The notes under the pieces were generated by a model, which saw nothing but the letters and a program-made list of their open reading frames with translations, did not search any database and was not told the origin of the DNA. Both the position numbers and the translations under genes were made by a program. Shown piece after piece: positions 7,791 to 17,003 of a stretch of DNA of 64,000 nt (the stretch's first letter is position 1; the number at the start of each line of letters is the position of its first letter). The stretch is from Bacillota bacterium (GTDB taxonomy: Bacteria > Bacillota > SHA-98 > UBA4971), in the NCBI GenBank assembly GCA_012842395.1, contig DUSX01000034.1, positions 258,375 to 322,374 on the forward strand. Reading direction: 5' to 3'.

Positions 7791-9515
7791 CTATGCGGCG
7801 CGGACCAGCGAAGCACCTCCGGGACTCGGCACGAGCCGCGGTGGAGGGATCGGACCCGCGCCCGCGGCTCTCGCGGCCTTCGCACTTGACTCACGTGCGA
7901 AGAGCCCGGCTTCCCTCGCGAGCCACTCCGCCAGAACGCCGTACCCCCGGGTCTGGTCGGACACGAACACGTGGGTCAGCACGCCCACGAGTTTGCCGTC
8001 CTTGACAATGGGGCTACCTGACATGCCCTGAACTATGCCACCGGTGAGGGCGAGGAGCCTCGGGTCCACTATCTTTATGACGAGGCCCTTGATCTGCGGG
8101 GCCGCCTGCCTCGCCACCCGCTGGATCTCCACGCGGAATCTTTCGACGCGGTTGTCCTCCACCACTGTGTAGAGATCGGCGTACCCTGGCGTCACCTCCT
8201 CGGCCATTGCGATGGGTATGGCCTCCTTGAAGTATGGGTTGCTCGGAACCTTCGTGAGCGTGCCGAAGATGCCGAACTTGGTGTTTCGTTCTATAGTGCC
8301 GATGACGTCCTCTTCCCCGCTGAAGCTCCCGACTTTCTCGCCCGGTTGACCACGGCTGCCGTGGTGGATGCCCAGGATCTGCGCCTGAACTATCCTGCCT
8401 CTCGCCACGTCCACCTCTTTGTTCGTGGCGGCGTCAGTTATGACGTGCCCGAGGGCGCAATATACCCGTGACTCCGGGTCATAGAACGACAGCGTTCCCA
8501 CGCCTGCAGCATTCTCTCGAACCCAGATGCCGATCTTGTACTGCACTGCGGGCCTTCCTTGCTCCGCGAGGCCCGCGGAATCCTCAGCCTCTACCTCAAC
8601 GGGATTCACACGAACGGCTAGGGCCCTCGAATCGCGTAGGATGCTGATCTCGACCGGTTTCCCCGTTCGTCCAGCGAGGTCGATGGCCCGTTCCACCTCG
8701 GACTTGTCATTGACAGCCCGTCCGTTGATGCTCACGATGACGTCGCCGACCTCGATCCCAGCTTCACGTGCTGGGTAGCGACGTTTCCCGTCCACCCCGA
8801 CGACCGGGTAGTGGCCCACGACCACGACCCCCCTCGCGGCGAGCAGCACTCCTATGGCGTGTCCGCCCGGCACAACCCTGACCTCTGGGACCACGCTCAC
8901 AAGGAGGCGCCTGACAGGAATCACGTCCAAGAGCCGCACCTCGAGGCTGGTCTCGCCCTGAGCGAGAGGAACAAGCCTTACCCCAGCGCCCCGCCCGCTT
9001 GGTGTCCCTGTTGCGCCGGATGAGACCGAGTCCATGCGCACCAGCTCCGCGCCTGTCAGGCGGAACCCCACGTCAAACGGGACCCGGACCCAAAGGTCGC
9101 GGGTGGACCCCTCGAGGATCACGATCCTCTCGGGCAGGGTCCCGAAGGTCAAGCAGTACGCGATAGCGCAAGCAAGAATCGCGAGAAGAACGACAGATTG
9201 GGCCCTTGACCTCGTCCTCGCCCTGTCGCCTCTCCGTCCGTCCGAGCCAGTGCCGCTCCCTGCACTGGCAGGTTCGCGAGCCCCACAATGCCCCTGGGGA
9301 CCGTCTGGGGCTTGTCCGCAACGGTCGCCGCATCGGCCTGGACGGCCCTCGTGGCCATGGCCGCGCAGGCTCTCTGCAATCGTGACCGGTATCTCGTTTC
9401 CGCCAACGGTAGTGGAATCGTGCCTGTGGTCGTTCCGACCTTGTGTGCTGGCGCTCGTGTGTCCCAAGCGTGGCAACCCCCGGCAGACGCATCTCGCAGG
9501 CGCCCAAAGTCGCAA
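7791..9515 (-). CDS. spoIVB: SpoIVB serine peptidase (PDZ + S55)
   Basis: Forespore-secreted peptidase that triggers pro-sigma-K processing. Seen: transmembrane anchor near residues 106-124 (SVVLLAILACAIAYCL), LPERIVILEGS, a PDZ domain (about 250-320, REAGIEVGDVIVSINGRAV), and the S55 catalytic part with YCALGHVITDA (His) and GIVQGMSGSPIVKDGKLVGVLTHVFV (nucleophilic Ser). The 574-residue frame has about 100 low-complexity residues before the anchor, longer than the family norm (about 425), so the true start probably lies well inside 9515, but no clear RBS decided it. Confidence 0.93.
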   Translation of the reverse strand: MRLWAPARCVCRGLPRLGHTSASTQGRNDHRHDSTTVGGNEIPVTIAESLRGHGHEGRPGRCGDRCGQAPDGPQGHCGAREPASAGSGTGSDGRRGDRARTRSRAQSVVLLAILACAIAYCLTFGTLPERIVILEGSTRDLWVRVPFDVGFRLTGAELVRMDSVSSGATGTPSGRGAGVRLVPLAQGETSLEVRLLDVIPVRRLLVSVVPEVRVVPGGHAIGVLLAARGVVVVGHYPVVGVDGKRRYPAREAGIEVGDVIVSINGRAVNDKSEVERAIDLAGRTGKPVEISILRDSRALAVRVNPVEVEAEDSAGLAEQGRPAVQYKIGIWVRENAAGVGTLSFYDPESRVYCALGHVITDAATNKEVDVARGRIVQAQILGIHHGSRGQPGEKVGSFSGEEDVIGTIERNTKFGIFGTLTKVPSNPYFKEAIPIAMAEEVTPGYADLYTVVEDNRVERFRVEIQRVARQAAPQIKGLVIKIVDPRLLALTGGIVQGMSGSPIVKDGKLVGVLTHVFVSDQTRGYGVLAEWLAREAGLFARESSAKAARAAGAGPIPPPRLVPSPGGASLVRAA

Positions 9516-9648
9516 TCAAGGAGGCACGTTTTCGCGCGCCTCCTTGACCTGCGGTTACACCTGCAAGATTACCCTGCCCGGGAGCATGTTTTTTATGCCC
9601 CTAAAACTTTGCATGTGGTGCTTGCGGTTGTCAGCTACTGGGTGAGGA

Positions 9649-11052
9649 TCACCCCTGAGGCAGCGATGACCATGAGGAGGAACCCTGCCGCACGAGCCGG
9701 GCTATGAAGAAGCCGTCCATCGAGTGGATGTGGGGAAACGTTTCGACATAAGGCGACCCTTGATCGGGGAAAGCGTGCAAGAACCCGCTCGGCAGGTAAT
9801 CTTTGGCGGAATCGACGGAGAAATCGGCGTGTGTCTCGAGGAATCTCCGAACGACCTCCCTATTCTCCTCGGGCTCGATGCTGCACGTACTGTACACGAC
9901 GACACCGCCGGGCTTCACGAGCGCCGCCGCGGCAGCCAGAAGGTTCTCCTGTTTCGAGACAAGATCCGCGATGTCCTCGGGCTTTCGCCGCCACCTCAGG
10001 TCAGGCCGTCGCCTCAAGACCCCGGTGCCCGTGCACGGAGGATCCACAAGCGCTCTATCGAACAAGCGCTGTGCTATACGGGCGTCGCTAGACGCGAGGC
10101 GTGTCGCATCGCACACAAGGGTCGTGATGCACCGGATTCCGAGTCGTTCCGCGTTTTGTCTGAGGAGCCTCACCCTGTGCTCGTGGACATCGACCGCCAG
10201 GATCTCCCCGCGGTCGCCCATGAGCTCCGCGGCGTGCGTGGTCTTGCCTCCCGGAGCGGCTGCGATGTCTAGCACGCGTTCGCCGGGGGCAGGGGCGAGC
10301 ACGTGAGATACCAGCATAGAGCTGGAGTCCTGCATGAAGAACTCACCGTTTGAGAAGGCACGGTGAGCAAAGAGGCCCGCGCCGTCGCGAACCTCGATCG
10401 CTTCGGGAACGTAGGGCGACGGGCAGACCTCGAGACCGGACTCGGAAAGGTCTGCTATGAGCCTCGTCCGGGATGTTTTCAGCGTGTTCACCCTGATCGT
10501 CACCGGAGGGTTCTCGTTATTTGCCGCGCACAGGCGAGACGTTGTGTCAAAGCCGAACCGCGCAAGCCATCTGGAGACCATCCATTCAGGGTGCGAGTAC
10601 TTCACCGCAAGGTGATCCACAGGGCTCGTCGCAGCATCGGGGAGGGCCGCCCTTTCGGGGTCCCGCACGAGGGCCCGCAAAACGGCGTTTACGAATGAGG
10701 CGGCGCCGGCGTGGCCGAGCGCGCGGGCGGCCTTGACCGACTCGCTCACCGCCACAGGCGCAGGGATCCGTTGGAGGTAAAGGATCTGGTATGCCCCAAG
10801 TCGGAGCGCGTTGCGAACGACCGCGTCCATCCGCTCGGGGGGGCGTGCGGCGAAGGCCGCGATCATGTGGTCGAGCGCTTTTCGCATCTTCGTTACGCCG
10901 TACACGAGCTCGGTGGCAAGAGCACGATCGCGCTCCGAAAGCTTGACGAGCCCGAGAGCGCGATCCCTTGCGGCCGTGGCGTAAGCTGCATTTTCGTCGA
11001 TCTCGATTAGCGCCCGCAGCGCGGCCCCACGAGCGCCACACGTCACATCCAC
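9649..11052 (-). CDS. rsmB: 16S rRNA (cytosine-967-C5)-methyltransferase RsmB
   Basis: 467 residues: N-terminal NusB-like RNA-binding domain (about 1-150, YGVTKMRKALDHMI, LRLGAYQILYLQRIP) and a C-terminal SAM-dependent RNA methyltransferase domain (VLDIAAAPGGKTTHAAEL, VDPPCTGTGVLRRRPDLRW with the first catalytic Cys, VVYSTCSIEPEENREV with the second). The start is GTG at 11052, with no strong RBS. Follows the YugP-like peptidase by 67 bp in the usual Firmicutes order fmt - peptidase - rsmB. Confidence 0.96.
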   Translation of the reverse strand: MDVTCGARGAALRALIEIDENAAYATAARDRALGLVKLSERDRALATELVYGVTKMRKALDHMIAAFAARPPERMDAVVRNALRLGAYQILYLQRIPAPVAVSESVKAARALGHAGAASFVNAVLRALVRDPERAALPDAATSPVDHLAVKYSHPEWMVSRWLARFGFDTTSRLCAANNENPPVTIRVNTLKTSRTRLIADLSESGLEVCPSPYVPEAIEVRDGAGLFAHRAFSNGEFFMQDSSSMLVSHVLAPAPGERVLDIAAAPGGKTTHAAELMGDRGEILAVDVHEHRVRLLRQNAERLGIRCITTLVCDATRLASSDARIAQRLFDRALVDPPCTGTGVLRRRPDLRWRRKPEDIADLVSKQENLLAAAAALVKPGGVVVYSTCSIEPEENREVVRRFLETHADFSVDSAKDYLPSGFLHAFPDQGSPYVETFPHIHSMDGFFIARLVRQGSSSWSSLPQG

Positions 11053-11119
11053 AGATGAACCAGTCCTGCCTCAAGCGCCCGAGTGTTCTAGAGCCCGCAC
11101 CGGGCCTCAACCTCGATGC

Positions 11120-11812
11120 TCAGTCCCGACGGCTGCCCCGCAGGATCAGCAATCGCAGGAGCTGCGTCACCGCCACGGCCGTGGCCGCCACATACGTCAG
11201 GCCTGCAGCGTTCAAGACTTGGCCGGCGTGGCGGAGTTCCTCCTGCGTCATGTACCCGCCGCGGCCCAGGAACGCCAGCGCCCTGCTGCTTGCGTCGTAT
11301 TCCACCGGAAGCGTCACCACGGAGAACGCGACTGCCCCGACGAATAGCCAAATCCCCAACGTCATCAGCCATTCGAGCCCGGTCCCCGCGAAGATGAAGC
11401 CGATCATGAACAGCGGAAACGCGAGGTTGGACCCAAAGGTGACTACCGGCACGAGGCTCGTGCGCACCGCCAGGGGCGCATAGCCGCAAGCGTGCTGTAT
11501 TGCGTGACCTGCCTCGTGCGCCGCGACTCCTAGGGCGGCAAGGGAGTCTCCGTTGTACACCTCGGCTGACAAGCGAAGGACCTTTGCCCGCGGATCATAA
11601 TGGTCCTGGAGCCTTCCGGGGATTTGCTCGATCCTCACGGAGTCCAGGCCATTGGCATCGAGGATGCGCCTGGCCACCTCGGCGCCGCTCACGCCGCTTG
11701 CCGCCCTGACCCTCGAATACGTGTTGAAGACGGTCTGGACCCTGCTCTGCGCCCAGAGGGCGAACAGCATCGCCGGGAATATCAGTATATAAGTCGGGTC
11801 CCAAAAGAACAT
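11120..11812 (-). CDS. YugP-like membrane zinc metallopeptidase
   Basis: 230 residues. An N-terminal membrane segment (FFWDPTYILIFPAMLFAL) is followed by the zinc-binding HEAGHAIQH motif near residue 115 and three more hydrophobic segments, as in the YugP / 'zinc metallopeptidase' family found between fmt and rsmB in many Firmicutes. Substrate unknown. The ATG at 11812 has GGGAGGG seven bases upstream; the longer in-frame start at 11863 has no such site. Confidence 0.88.
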   Translation of the reverse strand: MFFWDPTYILIFPAMLFALWAQSRVQTVFNTYSRVRAASGVSGAEVARRILDANGLDSVRIEQIPGRLQDHYDPRAKVLRLSAEVYNGDSLAALGVAAHEAGHAIQHACGYAPLAVRTSLVPVVTFGSNLAFPLFMIGFIFAGTGLEWLMTLGIWLFVGAVAFSVVTLPVEYDASSRALAFLGRGGYMTQEELRHAGQVLNAAGLTYVAATAVAVTQLLRLLILRGSRRD

Positions 11813-11868
11813 CACGCAACCCTCCCAAACGTTGCGAATGCTGGTTGGCAAACCTCCGTCCAAGCATA

Positions 11869-11897
11869 ATTATAATCGACCACGCGCTGGAATTAAA
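11869..11897 (-). promoter_or_regulatory. Sigma-A-type promoter for the peptidase-rsmB operon
   Basis: Minus strand TTTAAT, 17 bp, TATAAT. The -10 is perfect, the -35 matches three of six positions, and the spacing is optimal. It lies in the AT-rich gap between fmt and the peptidase, 57 bp from the peptidase ATG. Confidence 0.45.
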
Positions 11898-11948
11898 CCC
11901 ACCGGGCCTGTCGTCCCCCGGGGCGGCGCGGCGCGGAACCGCGCAACC

Positions 11949-12896
11949 TCAGCGCCCAAGGACCGTCCCGGGGCTCATCGGGTGGCCGCGAAGGTAGTCC
12001 CCGGCGGGCATGCGCCTGCCTCCCTCAGCCTGAACCTCCGTAACCAAGTACGCGCCGTGCCCCGCCTTCACGAGAAAACCCTCCCTGGTGGTCTCGCACA
12101 CAGTTCCCGGAACGACACACGGGAAGGCCCCACCGGCGGCACCGGCCACAGGCCGGCCCATGAAGACCTTCAGAAGCGCTCCGTCACGTCTCGTGAACGC
12201 ACCAGGTTTGGGGTTTCCCGCCCGCACTAGGTTGTGGATGACACCAGCGCTCTCGCGCCAGGCGATCTCGAACTCCTCCGGCTTCACCCGCGGTGCATGT
12301 GTCGCGGCTCTCTCGTCTTGCCGAATCCTCGGCGCGCTCCCCTTCTCGATCAGCTCGAGCGTCTTTGCGAGAAGCGCCGCGCCCCGCTCCGCAAGCTCCT
12401 TTCGAAGCTCACCTGCGGTGGCGTTCTCTCCGATGGGGACCTCCTCCTGCAAGATGATGTCCCCCGTATCCCAGCTCTCCGCCATATACATGGTGGTCAC
12501 ACCGGTCAGCCGTTCTCCTGCCATGATGGCACGTTCGATGGGCGCCGCGCCTCGGTACTTGGGCAAGAGCGAAGCATGCACGTTCACACATCCGTGCTTC
12601 GGAAGCCTCAAGACCTCGGGTGGGAGCAAGAGCCCGTAAGCCACCACGACTATGACGTCAGGCCGGGCTTCCTTGAGAGCGGCGATGACTCCCTCGTCCC
12701 TCAGCGTTTCAGGTGTGAGCACCCGCAGACCGGCCGACAGGGCGAACTGCTTCACGGGCGTAGGCACGAGCCGCCTGCCGCGCGTCCTGGCCCTATCAGG
12801 CTGTGTGAGCACGCATGCGACGCAGTGACCCGCCTCGACGACCGCCCTCAGCGACGGCACGGAGAATTCCGGGCTCCCCATGAAGACTACCACCAT
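11949..12896 (-). CDS. fmt: Methionyl-tRNA formyltransferase
   Basis: Transfers formyl from 10-formyl-THF to initiator Met-tRNA. 315 residues. Seen: VVVFMGSPEFSVPSL at the N terminus, NVHASLLPKYRGAAPIERAI (catalytic region with the HxSLLP motif), TGVTTMYMAESWDTGDIILQ, and a C-terminal OB-like domain with HNLVRAGNPKPGAF. ATG at 12896 starts one base after the def stop, so def and fmt are coupled; an upstream in-frame start at 12920 would overlap def. Confidence 0.97.
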   Translation of the reverse strand: MVVVFMGSPEFSVPSLRAVVEAGHCVACVLTQPDRARTRGRRLVPTPVKQFALSAGLRVLTPETLRDEGVIAALKEARPDVIVVVAYGLLLPPEVLRLPKHGCVNVHASLLPKYRGAAPIERAIMAGERLTGVTTMYMAESWDTGDIILQEEVPIGENATAGELRKELAERGAALLAKTLELIEKGSAPRIRQDERAATHAPRVKPEEFEIAWRESAGVIHNLVRAGNPKPGAFTRRDGALLKVFMGRPVAGAAGGAFPCVVPGTVCETTREGFLVKAGHGAYLVTEVQAEGGRRMPAGDYLRGHPMSPGTVLGR

Positions 12897-12897
12897 G

Positions 12898-13470
12898 TCA
12901 CCGGTCAACCTCTTCTTCAACGATATTCGTGGCTTTGTCGACGAAGAGAATGCCGTCCAGATGGTCTATTTCGTGCTGAAGGGCTCTCGCCAAGAGCCCC
13001 TCGCCCTCCACGCGCTTGACGTTGTGCCCGCCCGGGCTGAGAGCCTCCACGGTCACCGTTTCCGCGCGCACAACCTCGCCGGTTATGCCCGGCAGGGAGA
13101 GGCATCCCTCACGCGCCGTGGCCTCGCCACTGCTTCTCACGATGCGAGGATTGAAAAGCACCACGGGGCCCTCGCCGACATCCACCACAATGAGCCGAAC
13201 CGGAACGCCGACTTGGGGAGCGGCAAGCCCCACGCCATCAGCCGCGTACATCGTCTCCAGCATGTTGTCCGCGAGCACCAGCATGTCCTTTGTGATCTTC
13301 TTGAGAGGAAGAGACTGCTTTCTAAGGATAGGATCGTTGAACTTGCGGATCTCCAGGACCAGCTCGCACCCCTCCCGTGCCTCCCCTGACCCCGCAACGC
13401 CTCGCCCGCGAGCGGCCGGAAGGCCGTCTCCCATTGTTCCGTTGCGTACTGCGCGCCGCGCCGCACGCAC
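12898..13470 (-). CDS. def: Peptide deformylase
   Basis: Removes N-formyl from nascent proteins. All three motifs are present: GVGLAAPQVG, EGCLSLPG and HEIDHLDGILFVDK (metal ligands Cys and two His). The family's N terminus corresponds to LEIRKFNDPILR, which begins near 13356, yet the only standard start codons in frame are GTG at 13470 and ATG at 13434. Either there is a 26-38-residue extension or a CTG codon near 13362, behind GGGAGGGG, is used. Lies 15 bp after priA. Confidence 0.94.
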   Translation of the reverse strand: MRAARRAVRNGTMGDGLPAARGRGVAGSGEAREGCELVLEIRKFNDPILRKQSLPLKKITKDMLVLADNMLETMYAADGVGLAAPQVGVPVRLIVVDVGEGPVVLFNPRIVRSSGEATAREGCLSLPGITGEVVRAETVTVEALSPGGHNVKRVEGEGLLARALQHEIDHLDGILFVDKATNIVEEEVDR

Positions 13471-13485
13471 GCGGCTGTCCGGTCG

Positions 13486-15744
13486 CTAAAGCACGTTTTC
13501 CGGATCCACGTCCACCTGCACCATTATACCACGATGGCGACCAGGGCAAACCTCAAGCCCCCTTCGCAGCACCGCCGTCAGCGCCTCCACCGGCGCGCCT
13601 TTCAGAAGAACCTGCCATCTGTAAAGCCCCTTCACCCGGCTCACCGCGCACGGCGAGGGCCCCAGGACCCACACGCCCGGAGGTGACCCGCCGAGCTCTC
13701 TCGCGGCGACGCGCAGTGACGCGCCGAGGCTCGTCGCCTGCCGCTCGACCTCCCGTGGGTCGTCGCCGGACACGACCGCCAGCCCGAGGTGCACGAAGGG
13801 AGGGTACGAAAGGTCGCGCCGTCCGCGGATCTCCTCCTCGTAGAACCCGATGTAATCGTGATCCTTCGCACGCAACACGGCGTAGTGCTCCGGCGTGTAG
13901 GTCTGGACGATGACCTGGCCTGGCCTCGAACCCCTTCCGGCTCGTCCCGCAGCCTGCGTCAGGAGCTGAAACGTCCGCTCGCCCGCCTTGTAATCGGGAA
14001 GGTTGAGGCACGTATCGGCGCTCACCACCCCGACCAACGTGACGCGCGGGAAATCATGGCCCTTGGCCACCATCTGCGTGCCAACGAGGATATCGTACTC
14101 GCCCCTTCGGAACATCTGGATTATCTTTTCGTGGGCCATCTTGGTGCGGGTGGTATCGAGGTCCATTCGCACCACCCGCGCCTGCGGGAAGATCCGGTTG
14201 ACCTCACGCTCCACCCTCTCGGTGCCAGCGCCGAAGTACTTGATGTAGCTGCTTCCGCACTTCGGACATGTGTCGGGCACCGCCTCCTCGTGATCGCAAT
14301 AGTGACAACGCATGCGTCCTTCCTCGGCGTGGTATGTCAAAGCCACGTCGCACTCGGGGCACCGCATGGCGTGCCCGCATTCCCGACAGAGCACGAATGT
14401 GGAATGACCACGCCGGTTGAGAAAGAGTATCACCTGTTCACGGCGGACCAGCCGTTCACGTATGGCCCTCACGAGCGCCCTGGAGAAGACGCTCCTATTG
14501 CCGTGCGCGAGCTCATCGCGCATGTCCACGATCTCGACACGAGGCAGAGGCCGCATCTCTACGCGGGTGGTCATGGCAACGTAGTCATACTCACCGGTCT
14601 TCGCTCGATAGAACGACTCCACAGACGGCGTGGCGGACCCGAGCACGCACACGCACCCCGCAAGCCTGGCCCTCTCGCGGGCGACCTCCCGGGCGTGGTA
14701 CCTCGGCGACTCCTCCTGCTTGTATGAGTTCTCGTGCTCTTCATCCACGACGATGAGGCCCAGGTCGTGGACGGGCGCGAACACCGCAGATCGCGCCCCG
14801 ACGACGATCCTTGCCTCGCCCCGTTCGGCCCTGCGCCATTCGTCGTACCTCTCGCCCGCCGAAAGCCGGCTGTGCAGAAGCGCCACCAGCTCGCCGAACC
14901 TCTCGCGGAACGCGCCAGCAAGCTGTGGCGTCAACGCGATCTCCGGCACGAGCACGATGGCCGATCTGCCGTGCGAGAGCGCCGACTCTATGGCACGCAT
15001 GTACACTTCAGTCTTGCCGCTGGCGGTCACGCCATGAAGCAATATAGGTCTTGGCGAGCGCGCCTCCATTGCGGCGAGGATCGTCAAGACAGCTCTCTCT
15101 TGATCCTGCGTCAGGCGGAGAGGCACTCGGCCCCCTGGAGCCGGAGACCCCATGAACGGGCTTCGCATCACCTCGACCCTGCGCGAGACCAGTATGCCCT
15201 TGCGAATCAGTGCACGCACGGCGTCTTGGTTCCCGCGGACGATCGAATCGGCGCCTTCGATGTCGGTGTCTCGGTCTGAAGATGACACGCCTCGTTCAAC
15301 GAGCGCCCGGATGAGCCCGGCCTGACGGGGCGCACGCCTCTCGACCGCCGCCGCGAAAGCCATCGCTTCCTCCGACGACACCGCAAGCTCGATGCGGGTC
15401 TGCGTTTTCGGGCTGGCTTCTCTACGCCGGACGGCAGCCGGGAACATCTGGGCCATGGCCTCCGCGGGCAGGCAGAGATAGCGCCCGGCCATCCACCGCG
15501 CGAGGGCCATCATGTCGTCGGAAAGCGGCGCCGCCCCAGAGGCCACGTCGATGATGTCTTTCACGTTGGGCACGTCCGCCGTCTCGACGAACCCCACGAT
15601 GTATCCCACGAGTTTGCGCCCGCCGAAAGGGACCACCACGGCGCTCCCTACCCTGACGCTTTCGCGCAGCCGGTCGGGAACCGCGTAGTGAAAGGGCTTG
15701 GCTGCCCTCGTGGTCGGAATATCCACGACTACCTCTGCAAACAA
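13486..15744 (-). CDS. priA: Primosomal helicase PriA
   Basis: Restarts stalled forks. 752 residues from the TTG at 15744, which has GAGGAGG seven bases upstream; the frame stays open to 15960 but that stretch has no RBS and no similarity to PriA. Seen: N-terminal DNA-binding domain (VVVDIPTTRAAKPFHYAVP), LLHGVTASGKTEVY (Walker A), IVVDEEHENSYKQ (DEEH), the four-pair zinc-binding cysteine region CRECGH...CPECD...CHYCDH...CPKCG, and the helicase motifs TQMVAKGHDFPRVTLVG and LLTQAAGRAGRG. Confidence 0.96.
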   Translation of the reverse strand: MFAEVVVDIPTTRAAKPFHYAVPDRLRESVRVGSAVVVPFGGRKLVGYIVGFVETADVPNVKDIIDVASGAAPLSDDMMALARWMAGRYLCLPAEAMAQMFPAAVRRREASPKTQTRIELAVSSEEAMAFAAAVERRAPRQAGLIRALVERGVSSSDRDTDIEGADSIVRGNQDAVRALIRKGILVSRRVEVMRSPFMGSPAPGGRVPLRLTQDQERAVLTILAAMEARSPRPILLHGVTASGKTEVYMRAIESALSHGRSAIVLVPEIALTPQLAGAFRERFGELVALLHSRLSAGERYDEWRRAERGEARIVVGARSAVFAPVHDLGLIVVDEEHENSYKQEESPRYHAREVARERARLAGCVCVLGSATPSVESFYRAKTGEYDYVAMTTRVEMRPLPRVEIVDMRDELAHGNRSVFSRALVRAIRERLVRREQVILFLNRRGHSTFVLCRECGHAMRCPECDVALTYHAEEGRMRCHYCDHEEAVPDTCPKCGSSYIKYFGAGTERVEREVNRIFPQARVVRMDLDTTRTKMAHEKIIQMFRRGEYDILVGTQMVAKGHDFPRVTLVGVVSADTCLNLPDYKAGERTFQLLTQAAGRAGRGSRPGQVIVQTYTPEHYAVLRAKDHDYIGFYEEEIRGRRDLSYPPFVHLGLAVVSGDDPREVERQATSLGASLRVAARELGGSPPGVWVLGPSPCAVSRVKGLYRWQVLLKGAPVEALTAVLRRGLEVCPGRHRGIMVQVDVDPENVL

Positions 15745-16123
15745 GAAGCTGCCTCCTCGCGCCAGCGCTGCCTTACTTTTTCTACGCGAGGAAACGAAAA
15801 CCTTCACTCGCAGCCAGAAGCAACCCGCGCGCAGGGTGGTCCGGCAGCGTTTCCACTCGTGTGCGTGGACGATGCCCTGTGGGGCCCCGGACCACCGACA
15901 GAGACCATGTAGGTGAGGATGCGTTGCCTTTGCTTGTCCCCATTTCGGAGGCGCCGGCACGAGAGCGTTCGGGGACGGGCACGGAGACGGAGACGGAGAC
16001 GAGGGCGGCGGCCCGCGGGCCGCCGCGGGGCTCGCGCGGTGCGGGCGGCCCCAGGATCAATACCCGTGAGTAATATGCGCCGGTGCAGAAACGGATATGC
16101 TGGCCAGGGCAACGCCCGGCAAC
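15745..16123. other. Gap between the YqeG-type gene and priA
   Basis: 379 bp with no supported gene. It holds a short tandem repeat (GGAGAC three times, about 15982-16000) and a perfect 22-bp palindrome at 16005-16026, centred on CCCGCGGG. The palindrome could end the yqeG transcript but has no U-run. Confidence 0.5.
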
Positions 16124-16681
16124 CTAACGCGGCCCGCGCGAGGCACCCCCGGGTCTCGGGCGGCAATCGCCGCCCTCCAAGCAGAGCATGCCACGCCTGG
16201 CGAGGCAGTCCAGCACCACCCTTTCGAGCTTTCTCACTATGCGGGTGGTTACGAATTCCCTCTGTGAAGTGGGGACAACGAGGATGGTGTACAGGCCGGC
16301 GAGGTTCCCGCCGAGGACATCGGTGAAGATCTGATCACCGATGACGGCGGTCTCCTCTGGGGAGGTGCCCAGCAAGGCGAGCGCCGCTCGGAACGCGGAC
16401 CGCATCGGCTTCAGCCCCCTGGCGGCGGGGATTCCGAGAGCGCCGGAGACGGTCTCTATGCGCTTGCGGAGGTTGTTCGAGAGCACGCAAAGACGGATGC
16501 CCCGCGCTCTCGCGTCGTCGAAGAACGCCGGAACCCCCGCGGGGATCTCGGAGCTTCCCCAATCCACCAGCGTGTTGTCCATGTCGAACACGATGCCCCT
16601 TATACCGCGCGCCGCGAGCATCGAGAGGTCGACCTGGCAGACGGACGGCACGTAGAGGTCGGGGCACAGTATGGACAGCAA
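16124..16681 (-). CDS. YqeG-type HAD phosphatase
   Basis: 185 residues of the YqeG/HAD-IIIA family. Seen: nucleophile motif IVFDMDNTLVDW, CVLSNNLRKR (motif II Ser/Asn), GLKPMRSAF (motif III Lys), and IGDQIFTDVLGGN (motif IV acidic pair). In other Firmicutes yqeG sits with yqeH and aroE, and the physiological substrate is not settled (phosphatidylglycerophosphate phosphatase in some lineages). The C-terminal 30 residues are Arg/Pro rich and extra to the family. Confidence 0.88.
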   Translation of the reverse strand: MLSILCPDLYVPSVCQVDLSMLAARGIRGIVFDMDNTLVDWGSSEIPAGVPAFFDDARARGIRLCVLSNNLRKRIETVSGALGIPAARGLKPMRSAFRAALALLGTSPEETAVIGDQIFTDVLGGNLAGLYTILVVPTSQREFVTTRIVRKLERVVLDCLARRGMLCLEGGDCRPRPGGASRGPR

Positions 16682-16757
16682 GCCGATCCCTCCTGCCGGC
16701 GGGGATGTCTACGCAGGTATTATAGCATGCATCCCGGTTTCCTGCGAGGCTCGCGGT

Positions 16758-16968
16758 CCAGGTATGGCGCCGTGAGCTTTCGTCTCCTTTGTTGACGGTG
16801 CTAGGGTTGCCGGTGCTTGCACGACAGGGCGTGGAGAACTCGGCCATCTGGCGCGCCGAATTCGAACGAGGCGCGCCGCAAGCGCGCCGTCCCCGGAGGG
16901 TAACACCGGCAATCCGGGGCAGGACCCCTCCGCCGAAAAGCAACGCGAACTTTTGGCGATATATCTAG
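16758..16968 (+). repeat. MITE-like dispersed intergenic element, copy B
   Basis: 211 bp between sigK and the YqeG-type gene. Ends CCAGGTATGGCGCC and GGCGATATATCTAG pair imperfectly (10 of 14). It contains the perfect GGCGCGC-CGCAA-GCGCGCC hairpin and an outer CGGAGGG/CCCTCCG stem. The rest of the gap 16682-17003 shows nothing else. Confidence 0.8.
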
Positions 16969-17003
16969 AGAGGCGTGCCTTGCCTGCGCCCAGCCGCAGT
17001 CTC

